Notes: a model not told the origin generated them from the sequence alone. A stretch of DNA of 20,043 nucleotides from Bacillota bacterium (GCA_029268085.1 JAJUHD010000021.1:1-20043), one strand, 5' to 3'; shown: positions 6,767-14,871, counted from the first letter of the stretch. Numbers and translations are program-made.

Positions 6767-7280
6767 CATTAGCCCCGAAAGGATAACACCCGAGGATTTC
6801 ATTGCTGTCATAGAAATCGAAAAGGGGAGCAAGAAGAAATACGAACTGGATAAAGCCACCGGCCTTCTGATACTTGACAGGGTACTATATACCTCTACGC
6901 ATTATCCTTCGAATTACGGATTCATCCCCCGTACTTATGCGGACGATGATGATCCCCTTGACGTCCTTGTTTTCTGCAGCGAGCCGATCGACCCGCTGGT
7001 AACGGTCAGATGTTATCCAATCGGAATGATTACGATGATTGATAACAATAAAAGCGATGAAAAGGTCATCGCGATTCCCTTTGCTGATCCCATGTATAAC
7101 TCTTATAAGGATATCGATGATCTGCCAAGGCACATTTTTGAGGAAATCAGGCATTTTTTCTCAGTTTATAAAATGCTTGAGGGCAAGGCAACCAGCGTCG
7201 ATGAGGTCAGGCATCGCGACGATGCCGTAAAGGCAATTCAGAAAGCGATTGACGTTTATAAACAGAAATTCAGCTTATAA
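6747..7280 (+). CDS. ppa: Inorganic pyrophosphatase, family I (soluble)
   Basis: The 177-aa protein hydrolyses pyrophosphate to two phosphates in the cytoplasm with divalent metal ions. It carries the family signature DDDPLD (67-72), whose Asp residues bind metal. It also has the EIEKGSKKKYE segment (23-33), THYPSNYGFIP (51-61) and the DEKVIAIPFADP segment (104-115). The frame is open upstream to 6633, but the start at 6747 matches the family N-terminus (MSNIWHDISPE) and has AAAGGAT about ten bases before it. It follows the Pit and DUF47 genes on the same strand with no terminator between, and so probably shares their transcript, with separate control through its structured leader. Confidence 0.95.
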   Translation: MSNIWHDISPERITPEDFIAVIEIEKGSKKKYELDKATGLLILDRVLYTSTHYPSNYGFIPRTYADDDDPLDVLVFCSEPIDPLVTVRCYPIGMITMIDNNKSDEKVIAIPFADPMYNSYKDIDDLPRHIFEEIRHFFSVYKMLEGKATSVDEVRHRDDAVKAIQKAIDVYKQKFSL

Positions 7281-7286
7281 ATATAT

Positions 7287-7318
7287 AAAACGGGACATCC
7301 TGAGGGATGTCCCGTTTT
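7287..7318. terminator. Bidirectional intrinsic terminator between convergent genes
   Basis: A perfect 14-bp stem (7287-7300 with 7305-7318) closes the loop TGAG. It begins with AAAA and ends with TTTT, so it works on both strands. It ends the pyrophosphatase transcript and the LUD-gene transcript. Confidence 0.92.
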
Positions 7319-7326
7319 AATTCGCA

Positions 7327-7926
7327 TTAATACCCGAGTTCCTCGTCAATGATAACGACCTCGGCCTTTTCGGTTCCGCCCATCTTGTTCCAGAGAACGA
7401 CAAGTCCGTTGCAGATGCGTTCGGGGCTATTGCAGTCATAGCACCTGAGTTCGCCCTTTACGCAGGGAGTGTTTCTGTTGAGCCTTCTTGCATTAAGCGG
7501 GGAGGCAATATTCCTTGCGCGCCAGAGCGCCTTGTCATAATCCTCGGCGAGCTTATTTTTGCCTACAATTATGTAAACCTTTTTCTTCCCGTATAAAGTG
7601 TTTGCGACTCTGTTGCCAGAACCGTCGATATTGATTATTTCGCCTGTCTGCGCAATGGCATTAGCACTGGTTATGTAAACTGCGGCGGCTGCGGCGTTTT
7701 CACGGGCTTCGCCGCTATCCTGCTTCCAGTGCCAGAATACCTTGTTGTTCTCATTAAGACGCTCATAAAGACCAAGAGCCTCGAGCGTCATGCTTCCGCC
7801 GAAGCCAATGGTTTCACCCTTGAGCTGTGAGGAAAGATAGTCGACGGCCTCGTTGCGGTTTTCAAAGAAGCTAACGTCAAAGCCGCGGTGCTTCAGGTTC
7901 TTTATAGTTTCATCAATGTTTATCAA
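7327..7926 (-). CDS. LUD-domain protein (LutC/YkgG family, DUF162)
   Basis: This 199-aa cytoplasmic protein of the LUD fold shows GFGGSMTLEALGLYE (41-55), a region with TSANAIAQTGEIINIDGSGNR, and the Cys-rich CYDCNSPERICNGLVV near the C-terminus. That combination marks the short stand-alone branch of this family. LutC-type relatives belong to lactate-oxidising iron-sulfur complexes, but no LutA or LutB gene is near, so the substrate is open. The start is TTG, with a perfect AAGGAGG eight bases upstream. It has its own promoter and the shared terminator after it, hence a single-gene unit. Confidence 0.9.
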   Translation of the reverse strand: MINIDETIKNLKHRGFDVSFFENRNEAVDYLSSQLKGETIGFGGSMTLEALGLYERLNENNKVFWHWKQDSGEARENAAAAAVYITSANAIAQTGEIINIDGSGNRVANTLYGKKKVYIIVGKNKLAEDYDKALWRARNIASPLNARRLNRNTPCVKGELRCYDCNSPERICNGLVVLWNKMGGTEKAEVVIIDEELGY

Positions 7927-7980
7927 TCAAATGGCCTCCTTGGTATTACTGATGCGGATCAATTATGCTTCATTGTTATG

Positions 7981-8009
7981 ATTATACTCCCGAAAACAGG
8001 GAAACTCAA
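7981..8009 (-). promoter_or_regulatory. Promoter of the LUD-domain gene
   Basis: On the minus strand, TTGAGT (8004-8009) and TATAAT (7981-7986) are 17 bp apart. Transcription would start near 7974, about 48 nt before the TTG start codon. Confidence 0.7.
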
Positions 8010-8074
8010 GAGAAATGAGCTCACAATTATACGCTCCCTTAAGGAGGAGAGATTTGAACTCAAGTATTCCTGCC

Positions 8075-8104
8075 TTGCTTGATTTTGGCAAAATGTGCTA
8101 TAAT
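8075..8104 (+). promoter_or_regulatory. Promoter of the CorA-family gene
   Basis: TTGCTT (8075-8080) and TATAAT (8099-8104) are separated by 18 bp. The start site near 8111 leaves a leader of about 105 nt. That leader holds a tandem copy of CGGTCTTGC (8127-8144). A short CCGCA/TGCGG pairing (8107-8111 with 8125-8129) starts at about the predicted transcript start, so only part of it may be transcribed. Confidence 0.65.
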
Positions 8105-8216
8105 AACCGCAAAACGCTTAAATGTGCGGTCTTGCCGGTCTTGCTGCTTTATGATATATACGAAAAAGAGTGCTGACGGGATAACCGCCTAATGCAGGGC
8201 TTTGGGAGGGGATAAA

Positions 8217-9047
8217 ATGCGAAAGATGCTTGGAGTGAAAGAAATCGAGAAGCTGCTTGATTATGTTAGCTTTGATATATATTCGCGGCTGCTTGCCAAT
8301 CGGCATATATGCTTTCCGCTTGAAAACGGAGCATATCTGATCGGCTTTCATTTCTGCGATATAAGAAAGCCCGAGCAGAGGGACGAGAGGATATGTATCT
8401 ACTGCGGGCCAGAAGATTTGATTTTTATCACAGACAACAAGCGCTGTGTAGAGCTGATGAGTGACATCGACGAGAAGACGGAAACCTACAGGCAGCTTCT
8501 CCAGTTCTTCAACGCTATCACAGCCAACGATGTGTATGAGCTTGAAAAGTTTGAGGACCGGATAACCGATCTGGAGGACAGCCTGATAAAAGAGAAGAAG
8601 TCGAAATCAAGGAACTCCGACATGATAATAAGCATGCGCCGCGAGCTTCTTAAACTGAAGCGTTACTATGAGCAGCTTACCCTTATAACGGAGGACTTGA
8701 CAGAAAACGCAAACAAGGCCTTTAATGCCGAGCTTCATTTGAGATTCATCTCTCTCGACAAACGCATGGACTACCTGCTGAACTCTGTCCTGCACCTCCG
8801 TGAGTATATAACACAGGTCAGGGAGGCATATCAGGCTCAGATAGACATAGAGCAAAACCAGATAATGAAAATATTTACTGTAATCACCGCGATTTTCCTG
8901 CCGCTGACGCTGATTGTCGGCTGGTATGGGATGAACCTGCGGATGCCGGAATATGACTGGAGCTTCGGTTATCCATTTGTCATTATACTGAGCGTTGTGG
9001 TCTGCGTCGGGTGCATAGTCATTTTTAAATGGAAAAAGTGGTTTTGA
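8217..9047 (+). CDS. CorA-family divalent cation (Mg2+/Co2+) transporter
   Basis: This 276-aa protein has a cytoplasmic N-terminal alpha/beta part, a long charged helical region (about 105-215) and two C-terminal membrane segments (about 218-237 and 252-271). The first ends in the CorA selectivity motif YGMN (237-240), followed by MPE, and the protein closes with the basic tail KWKKWF. CorA proteins act as pentameric channels for Mg2+ and sometimes Co2+ or Ni2+. The N-terminal domain is shorter than in E. coli CorA (316 aa). The ATG at 8217 has GGGAGGGG upstream; an in-frame TTG at 8202 lies inside that site and is rejected. Cation specificity cannot be read from the sequence. Confidence 0.92.
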   Translation: MRKMLGVKEIEKLLDYVSFDIYSRLLANRHICFPLENGAYLIGFHFCDIRKPEQRDERICIYCGPEDLIFITDNKRCVELMSDIDEKTETYRQLLQFFNAITANDVYELEKFEDRITDLEDSLIKEKKSKSRNSDMIISMRRELLKLKRYYEQLTLITEDLTENANKAFNAELHLRFISLDKRMDYLLNSVLHLREYITQVREAYQAQIDIEQNQIMKIFTVITAIFLPLTLIVGWYGMNLRMPEYDWSFGYPFVIILSVVVCVGCIVIFKWKKWF

Positions 9048-9054
9048 CAAAATT

Positions 9055-9099
9055 CAACGTCCGGTAATACCGCTCGCTGAGCGGCATCACCGGGCGTTG
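9055..9099. terminator. Hairpin between convergent CorA and SLH genes, probable terminator
   Basis: An 11-bp outer stem (9055-9065 with 9089-9099, one wobble) encloses a second stem CCGCT/AGCGG. There is no proper T-run on either side, so it is a weak or factor-assisted terminator by sequence. Its place between two convergent genes supports the call. Confidence 0.55.
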
Positions 9100-9115
9100 C
9101 TCTATAGATAGGTTA

Positions 9116-10978
9116 TCAGGTATATGCCACAATCACTCGGATACGCCCGCCGCTGCTCGGCAGCTTGTCGTAATAGCCTCTAAGCGTATAGCTGCTGTCT
9201 GCACTGACCGCAGAAATGCTGGAGAGCCTATAGCTACCGTATTCACAAATATATACGGCAACATTATCTCCGAGCGCATATTGGGTGCCGTCTGATGTTG
9301 CGTAAGCGGAATTAAGTGAAGATAGGGTTAGGCCGGTAAGGTTCTTCATGCTGACGATGTTGCTGCCGCTGAACTCAATCTGCACAGGTCCTGCGGTGAC
9401 ACTGAAAGCACTGGAGTTACTGCCTGCGGAGCCGGAAACTCCATCTACGATGTAATCGTAGGAACTTGTGACGCTCATCGAACCGTAAGATTCGTTTGCA
9501 CTTGTAAGTATGCCATATTTATACATATCGCCGGTTACATTGTTCAGGATCATATCGCTGATCTTACCCTGTGAATCCAGAGCATAATAACGGACGTCGC
9601 TGCTGCTAAGCGTAATGCCGGCAAGCCTCGAGGGATAAACTCTCAGATAAGAACCGTTTGCTGTTGAATCCAGAATCTGAACATCGTCTGCGAAGGTATA
9701 GGAGGCAAAGGTGGTTCCGGCCGAATTGACAGTTCCCGAAAGATTAGACTCGCTGAGTAATCCAATCGATGCTTTTCCGTTGGAAAAGCTTACTTTGACC
9801 ATGTTACCCTTACTGAAGCCTGAACTGTTGCATTCGTATTCGTATGTGCCTCCGTCAGTACAGGTTACCGTAACGGTAGTGGACGAATAGCTGTTGCCCG
9901 AACTGTCCGTATATGTTTTGGAACCCGTAGCTGTGACGAATCCATATTTTGTGGTGTTCAGATCGCTTGACTTTACAACGCCGACCACATCCCCATTCAT
10001 GCCGAGAAGGAGCGTTACCGAATCACCGATATTGTAAGTGCCCATATCGGAAAGAGCATAGGCGGCAGAAGAAGTAGCAATTGAATAGGTTTTCCCGGCC
10101 ACTGTTACGGAAGTCGGAGCGGACGTACTGGGGGAAGCGGCGGTATAAACGCCGGTTACACGGTTGCGATATACCCAGACGGTCCTCATTCCAGTATTAT
10201 AGTAGTAGACATCATAGGTGGAAACTGAGGAAAGGCTGGAAACCGAGCCGTTTTTGTAAACGGTTGCAGCGCTGGATGTGAAAGGCAGCAGGGAAGTCCA
10301 CGAAGAATCCTCAACAATAAAAGGCCCTTTCATGTTTGCAAGGACAAGAGACGAATAATCAAGCTCGCCCGAACTGTTCACGGTGTAGCCCAGAGTTGTA
10401 GCGTAGTAGCTGCCGCTCTTGTTTTTGGTGCTCATCAGGTTATAGAACAGATACATGCAGTCCTGCCTTGACAAAACCTGTCCCTGCGTTTTAGAGATGT
10501 TTTCGTTCAGACCAAGAGCGTTGTACTTTGCAATCTGCGCCTCGGGGAAGGAACCTGTGAAGTCGGATGATGTAAACCCAAGCATTTTGAGTACAGCGGA
10601 TACAGCTTCCTCGAGTTTGACATAATTGTCCGGCCTGAATGTTCCGTCCGTATAGCCGGTTATCCAGCCGGAGCTTACGGCCGCCTGCACATAGGAAGCA
10701 GCCCAGTGCGTATATCGGACATCTTTAAAAGGAGATGATTTTGCCGTCGAGCTTATGGAATCCTTATAGGTTGAAGCGGCTATCATCATTTTTGCAAACT
10801 GGGCTCTTGTAACGTTGCCCGAAAGATTCAAGTTGCCTGTTCCGTCGCCGGTGATGATACCGAGCGCCTGAACGATCTGCTGAGCAGACGTCTGGCCGGA
10901 AGACGTGGCATAAGCAGGCCCGGCGGTCAAAGAGAGCGCCAGACAGAGGGCGAGCAATAAGGAAGTTGTTTTTTTCAT
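9116..10978 (-). CDS. S-layer homology (SLH) domain surface protein
   Basis: The 620-aa secreted protein begins with signal peptide MKKTTSLLLALCLALSLTAG and likely cleavage after AYA (residue 24). Three SLH repeats follow. SLH1 (about 30-70) holds GNVTRAQFAKMM, SLH2 (about 82-135) holds FKDVRYTHWAASYV and GYTDGTFRPDN, and SLH3 (about 142-183) is degenerate. SLH domains bind pyruvylated cell-wall polymers. The remaining 430 residues are rich in Ser, Thr, Gly and Tyr and look like successive small beta domains without a recognised enzyme motif. The start at 10978 has GGGAGGA upstream; the frame extends further but only into the permease gene. It starts 13 bases after the permease stop, so it is the last gene of the exporter operon and may be its client or surface partner. 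Confidence 0.9.
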   Translation of the reverse strand: MKKTTSLLLALCLALSLTAGPAYATSSGQTSAQQIVQALGIITGDGTGNLNLSGNVTRAQFAKMMIAASTYKDSISSTAKSSPFKDVRYTHWAASYVQAAVSSGWITGYTDGTFRPDNYVKLEEAVSAVLKMLGFTSSDFTGSFPEAQIAKYNALGLNENISKTQGQVLSRQDCMYLFYNLMSTKNKSGSYYATTLGYTVNSSGELDYSSLVLANMKGPFIVEDSSWTSLLPFTSSAATVYKNGSVSSLSSVSTYDVYYYNTGMRTVWVYRNRVTGVYTAASPSTSAPTSVTVAGKTYSIATSSAAYALSDMGTYNIGDSVTLLLGMNGDVVGVVKSSDLNTTKYGFVTATGSKTYTDSSGNSYSSTTVTVTCTDGGTYEYECNSSGFSKGNMVKVSFSNGKASIGLLSESNLSGTVNSAGTTFASYTFADDVQILDSTANGSYLRVYPSRLAGITLSSSDVRYYALDSQGKISDMILNNVTGDMYKYGILTSANESYGSMSVTSSYDYIVDGVSGSAGSNSSAFSVTAGPVQIEFSGSNIVSMKNLTGLTLSSLNSAYATSDGTQYALGDNVAVYICEYGSYRLSSISAVSADSSYTLRGYYDKLPSSGGRIRVIVAYT

Positions 10979-10991
10979 ATATATCCTCCCG

Positions 10992-12185
10992 TTAATCATA
11001 GCGCAGTGCGTCGATGGGGTTGAGTCTGGCCGCTTTTCTAGCCGGCAGGAAGCCGAAAACCACACCGATGGCAACGGAAACGGAAAATGCTCCCAATACC
11101 GAACCGAACGAAGGGGCGACCGTAATGCTTTCCTGCGCCAGAGCCGAAATAATGCTTGTACCGATTGAACAAAGAAGAAAGCCGAATAGGATTCCTATAA
11201 TCCCGCCCAAAGCGCTTGTTGTTGCGGCTTCGATGACAAACTGCCCCAGAATATCCTTCTGCTTTGCTCCAAGCGATTTGCGGATGCCGATCTCACGCGT
11301 ACGTTCCGTGACAGATACGAGCATGATATTCATAATTCCAATACCGCCGACAAGCAAAGAGATAGCTGCGATAGCTCCGAGTATAATGACCATAACATTG
11401 ACCTCGGTCATAAAACTGTCCAGCATCTCAGACATGCTGACGACGGAAAAATAGTCATAGCTTTTGTATACTTTATATAAAGCTTCTTTAATAGTGGTAA
11501 CGGCCTTATCAATGGTTTCCGGATCGGCTCCGCTGAAAACAAAGCTCGATATGGTGCCTGTCCAGCTCATTTTTGCCGCGTTTGTATATGGGATATAAAT
11601 AACATCGTCAGAGCTGCCTTTTTCGCTTTTGGCTTCTTCTTTCAGCACCCCCACAATAGTAAAAGAAGTACCGTTTACTTTCAGAGTCTCGCCGACAGCG
11701 TTTCCGGAATAGTAAGTTTTAGCTATGTAGCTTCCGACCACGCAAACCTGCTGACGCCTGAGAACATCGACATACTGAATGAATCTTCCGCCTGTAAGTT
11801 CGGAACTCGCAATTTTCATGTAGTCTTCGCTTATGCCGGAAACAGACGTGGTTTTAATTTCCTCGCTCCCTATTTTAACGGTTCCGCTTACGCCCACCGA
11901 CGGTGAAACATAGGAAAGAAGCTCGGGATTTTCTTCAACAAGAGCATACATATCATCGACGGAAATGGTTCTTGAAGCGCCTCTACCTTGAATGTTGACG
12001 TTAATAAGGTTAGTACCCATGCTTTCGAAGCTTTCGGTTATATAGTTTTTCATGCCGTTTCCAAGACCGACTATGACAGTGACGGCTCCGACTCCGATGA
12101 TTATTCCGAGCATTGTGAGAAAGGCGCGTACCTTGCTCTTCATAATGCTCTGGATGGCGAGCTTGAAAGACTGAAAGAAACTCAC
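10992..12185 (-). CDS. MacB/FtsX-type ABC transporter permease
   Basis: This 397-aa protein has the MacB layout. One N-terminal membrane helix (about 20-42, FLTMLGIIIGVGAVTVIVGLG) is followed by a roughly 230-residue extracytoplasmic MacB_PCD domain and then three C-terminal helices of the FtsX domain. The conserved RTREIGIRKSLGAKQKDI loop sits between the last helices, and the C-terminus ends LPARKAARLNPIDALRYD. Such permeases do not form a classical channel but transmit ATP-driven movement to an adaptor, and export peptides, toxins or lipoproteins. The start is GTG, overlapping the ATPase stop by four bases, with GAGGAGG about ten bases upstream. The substrate is unknown. Confidence 0.95.
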   Translation of the reverse strand: MSFFQSFKLAIQSIMKSKVRAFLTMLGIIIGVGAVTVIVGLGNGMKNYITESFESMGTNLINVNIQGRGASRTISVDDMYALVEENPELLSYVSPSVGVSGTVKIGSEEIKTTSVSGISEDYMKIASSELTGGRFIQYVDVLRRQQVCVVGSYIAKTYYSGNAVGETLKVNGTSFTIVGVLKEEAKSEKGSSDDVIYIPYTNAAKMSWTGTISSFVFSGADPETIDKAVTTIKEALYKVYKSYDYFSVVSMSEMLDSFMTEVNVMVIILGAIAAISLLVGGIGIMNIMLVSVTERTREIGIRKSLGAKQKDILGQFVIEAATTSALGGIIGILFGFLLCSIGTSIISALAQESITVAPSFGSVLGAFSVSVAIGVVFGFLPARKAARLNPIDALRYD

Positions 12186-12916
12186 TGTGCCACAGCCTCC
12201 TCTTCATCCGCTTGGACAACGGCACCCTTGCCGCCGCTCGGACCGTCGTAGACGACCTTGCCGTCCGCAAGGCGGATTATTCTGGGCGCGGTGCTCGCTA
12301 TCGAATTGTCGTGCGTTATAAGGACTATCGTATTGCCCTCGCTGTGCAGTTCCTGAAGGAGATGCAGGACATCGCGGCCTGTTTTGGAATCCAGAGCGCC
12401 GGTCGGTTCGTCCGCCAGAATCACAGAGGGATTTCCCGCAAGCGCTCTTGCTATGGAAACACGCTGCTGCTGGCCGCCGGAAAGCTGTGACGGAGTATGA
12501 CCCAGCTTGTCGGAAAGTCCGACTCGGTCCAGTGCTTTTTTTGCGCGCACAAACCGCTCGTCCTTCGGAACGCCGCCGTAGAGCATGGATACCTCAACAT
12601 TCTCTAGCACTGTAAGCTTCGGGAGAAGGTTATACTGCTGAAAGATAAAACCAAGCATCTTGTTTCGAATATCGGCAAGCTGGTTGTCGTTGAGCTTGCC
12701 GACGTCTTTTCCGGCGAGCAGGTACTGTCCCTGTGTCGGAACATCCAGACAGCCGATTATGTTCATGCAGGTAGATTTTCCTGAACCGGATTGTCCGACT
12801 ATCGCCACAAACTCGCCTTTTTCGATCTGCATGGATATTCCGTCCACCGCGCGAACGATATTGTCGCCCATGTTATATAACTTATAAACATCTTTAAATT
12901 CGATGAGAGGTGTCAT
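12182..12916 (-). CDS. MacB/LolD-type ABC transporter ATP-binding protein
   Basis: This 244-aa ATPase has Walker A GQSGSGKST (41-49), Q-loop FIFQQYNLLP, signature LSGGQQQR (145-152), Walker B VILADEPTGALD (165-176, catalytic Glu170) and switch His in LITHD. The PTGALD form is typical of the LolD/MacB/FtsE group. A C-terminal extension rich in Gly and acidic residues (ending DEEEAVAQ) is not part of the core domain. The ATG at 12916 lies four bases after the adaptor stop and has GGGAGGC upstream. The longer frame to 13048 only reads through the Gly-rich end of the adaptor gene in another frame and is rejected. Confidence 0.95.
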   Translation of the reverse strand: MTPLIEFKDVYKLYNMGDNIVRAVDGISMQIEKGEFVAIVGQSGSGKSTCMNIIGCLDVPTQGQYLLAGKDVGKLNDNQLADIRNKMLGFIFQQYNLLPKLTVLENVEVSMLYGGVPKDERFVRAKKALDRVGLSDKLGHTPSQLSGGQQQRVSIARALAGNPSVILADEPTGALDSKTGRDVLHLLQELHSEGNTIVLITHDNSIASTAPRIIRLADGKVVYDGPSGGKGAVVQADEEEAVAQ

Positions 12917-12920
12917 ATTA

Positions 12921-14702
12921 TCAGCCTCCCGCCGGTCCGCCGCCCTGTCCGCCGCCCGGGCCGCCCCCTCCTTCCGGAGGTGCGCCGCCTTGTTCGCCGC
13001 CCTGTTCGCCGCCTTGCATTTGCTGATACATATCGCTTGTGGTATCAATTACATGAGCAACAGCGATCGTATCGCCTTCGTTTAGGCCGCCGGTTATTTC
13101 AATATACTCTTCATTATTGACGCCGAGGGTGACATCGACATATTCAAAACCTTCGGGGATTCCGGATTTATCCGTTACAAGAGTAGAACCGTCGGATGTT
13201 TTAAGCTTCGAGGTGTCCTTGCATACAAGGACCTTGTTGCCGCGAGATATTGCGTCGACAGGTACCGCCAGCACGTTTTTCACAGACTCGACAACGATTT
13301 CGGCTGTCACGTTCATGCCCGGCAGGAGACCTTCGGTTTCGGTTATTTTAACAGTGACAGGGTATGCAGTCACGCCGTTTGTCGTAGTGCCGCTGATATT
13401 GACCTTTGTCACTTCGCCCGTAAATGTTTTGCCCTCGACCGCGTCCGCCGTAACCGTGACCTTCTGGCCGACACTGACCTTGCTTATATCAAGCTCGTCA
13501 ACGCTCAAATCCATTGTAAGATAGGAAAGATCATATATTTTGCAGAGCGTAGTTTTGGCAGATGTCGAATCCAGCTTATCGCCGGCCTTATATGTTTTAG
13601 TAATGATTGTGCCTGCAATAGGCGATTTAATCGTATAGTCCTCAAGCGCTTTCTGCTTGTTTTCAAGACTGTTCTGCGCATCCTCCAACGAAAGCTTCGC
13701 GTTCGTAACGCTTTCCTCTATGTCGTCGCTCTCGAGCTTTACAACTACACTGTTCTTTTCGACATATGAACCTTCGTCTGCAAGGATGGAGGCGACAGTA
13801 CCTGAGGCTTTTGCAGTTATCGTTTCGGAACTTATATAGGAGAAAGTGGCGCTGCTGTTGCAGGCGATGCCATCAATTGTAGCCGTGGCAGAAGTGGAAT
13901 CCGTAATACCACCGGGATTGGAGACTTTTATAGTCACATATTTTACGAGCATATTACCCGCCAAAACCTGCTCGGTGCTGTTGATCTTGGTAATAGTGCC
14001 GTTAAGCGTTTCAAAGGTACTGTCGAGCGTGACCGTCGCCGACTCTCCGATATAGAAAGAATCAACGTCGGCAGAGTTGAAAGGAACACACAAGGTTACG
14101 GAGGAACTGTTGCGGACGGTTCCGATTTTGGAACCCGCCTGCACCGTGTCGCCAACTTTAACATTAAGTTCGGTGATTGTACCTGCGGAGGGAGCCTTTA
14201 CGCTGAGATTTGCTATGGTTTTAAGGACATTATCATAGCTGAGCTGACTTTTTTGGAGATTCAGTTCGGCGCTTTTTATACTGGTTTCAGCGTCTTTTGT
14301 GTCGATCTGATAGAGGACATCGCCTTTCTCGACTATGTCTCCCTCTTCGAAGTCCGCAGAGAGGATTTCTCCTGAAGCAAGCGAGGTGACTTCATAGGAA
14401 TCGGCCGGCTGGAGCGTTCCGCTGCCGCTCAGCTTGACGGTTATATCCTGTTTTCCGACCTGAACAGCAGTGTATGTATTCGTTGTACCTGCGGTGATGC
14501 CGCCTGCCGTACCGCAGGATCTGATACCCAGTATCAGAAGAAGCACCAGCAAGGCAATCACCAGGATAACAATCGTCCTTTTCCTTGTCTTTTTCTTCTT
14601 CAATGCAGTTGCCGCATCGGTGACAGCCTCGGATGTTTCTTTCTTAGTTCTTCTGCTGAACAGTTTCTTTAAGTTTGGTTTCTTTATTTTCAGTTCCTTC
14701 AT
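12921..14702 (-). CDS. MacA/HlyD-type membrane-fusion adaptor with two lipoyl units
   Basis: The 593-aa protein has a basic cytoplasmic N-terminus (1-42), one membrane helix (43-60) and a long extracellular part. Two biotinyl-lipoyl units are seen, each split around a short helical hairpin. The first is LASGEILSADFEEGDIVEKG (108-127) with APSAGTITELNVKVGD (170-185). The second is KASGTVASILADEGSYVEKN (298-317) with SPIAGTIITKTYKAGD (360-375). Beta-barrel and membrane-proximal domains follow, including LLPGMNVTAEIVVESVKNVLAVP. The last 31 residues are almost all Gly, Glu, Gln and Pro. Most adaptors have one lipoyl unit, so the duplication is unusual. The ATG at 14702 follows TTGGAGAAGTGG. It is the first gene of the operon and would link the MacB-type pump to the cell wall side. 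Confidence 0.92.
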   Translation of the reverse strand: MKELKIKKPNLKKLFSRRTKKETSEAVTDAATALKKKKTRKRTIVILVIALLVLLLILGIRSCGTAGGITAGTTNTYTAVQVGKQDITVKLSGSGTLQPADSYEVTSLASGEILSADFEEGDIVEKGDVLYQIDTKDAETSIKSAELNLQKSQLSYDNVLKTIANLSVKAPSAGTITELNVKVGDTVQAGSKIGTVRNSSSVTLCVPFNSADVDSFYIGESATVTLDSTFETLNGTITKINSTEQVLAGNMLVKYVTIKVSNPGGITDSTSATATIDGIACNSSATFSYISSETITAKASGTVASILADEGSYVEKNSVVVKLESDDIEESVTNAKLSLEDAQNSLENKQKALEDYTIKSPIAGTIITKTYKAGDKLDSTSAKTTLCKIYDLSYLTMDLSVDELDISKVSVGQKVTVTADAVEGKTFTGEVTKVNISGTTTNGVTAYPVTVKITETEGLLPGMNVTAEIVVESVKNVLAVPVDAISRGNKVLVCKDTSKLKTSDGSTLVTDKSGIPEGFEYVDVTLGVNNEEYIEITGGLNEGDTIAVAHVIDTTSDMYQQMQGGEQGGEQGGAPPEGGGGPGGGQGGGPAGG

Positions 14703-14814
14703 ATAACCACTTCTCCAAAAAAGCAAAATACATTTTCATACTATATTGAGGAAATTTGAACAAGTTATTAACGGTATAAGAATATTTTGGAAATAAATAT
14801 TTTAAGCTTATTTA

Positions 14815-14834
14815 TGTATTAGTATACTAGTACA
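14815..14834 (-). promoter_or_regulatory. 20-bp palindromic operator at the start site of the exporter operon
   Basis: TGTATTAGTATACTAGTACA is a near-perfect palindrome centred between 14824 and 14825, with one mismatched symmetric pair on each side. It begins about two bases downstream of the predicted start site of the exporter operon, a place where a bound dimer would block transcription. The TAGTATACTA core resembles sites of GntR/YtrA-type repressors, which often control ABC exporters. No such regulator is encoded in the window, so the partner is inference. Confidence 0.6.
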
Positions 14835-14842
14835 CCATAGCA

Positions 14843-14871
14843 ATAATACACTTAAAATAAAGCTTTGTCAA
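14843..14871 (-). promoter_or_regulatory. Strong promoter of the MacAB-SLH operon
   Basis: On the minus strand, a perfect TTGACA (14866-14871) and TATTAT (14843-14848) are exactly 17 bp apart, within very AT-rich DNA. The start site near 14836 leaves a leader of about 134 nt. The intergenic stretch 14703-15119 otherwise holds the operator next to it and the terminator of the MFS gene; I see no gene in 14880-15020. Confidence 0.8.

Noticed and set aside
7888..8082. 64-codon plus-strand frame between the LUD and CorA genes
   Set aside because: It covers the LUD start and the promoters of both flanking genes, and its translation shows no family pattern.
12917..13048. 44-residue Ala/Arg-rich extension of the MacB-type ATPase
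   Set aside because: It is the Gly-rich adaptor C-terminus read in another frame; the ATG at 12916 has its own ribosome binding site.
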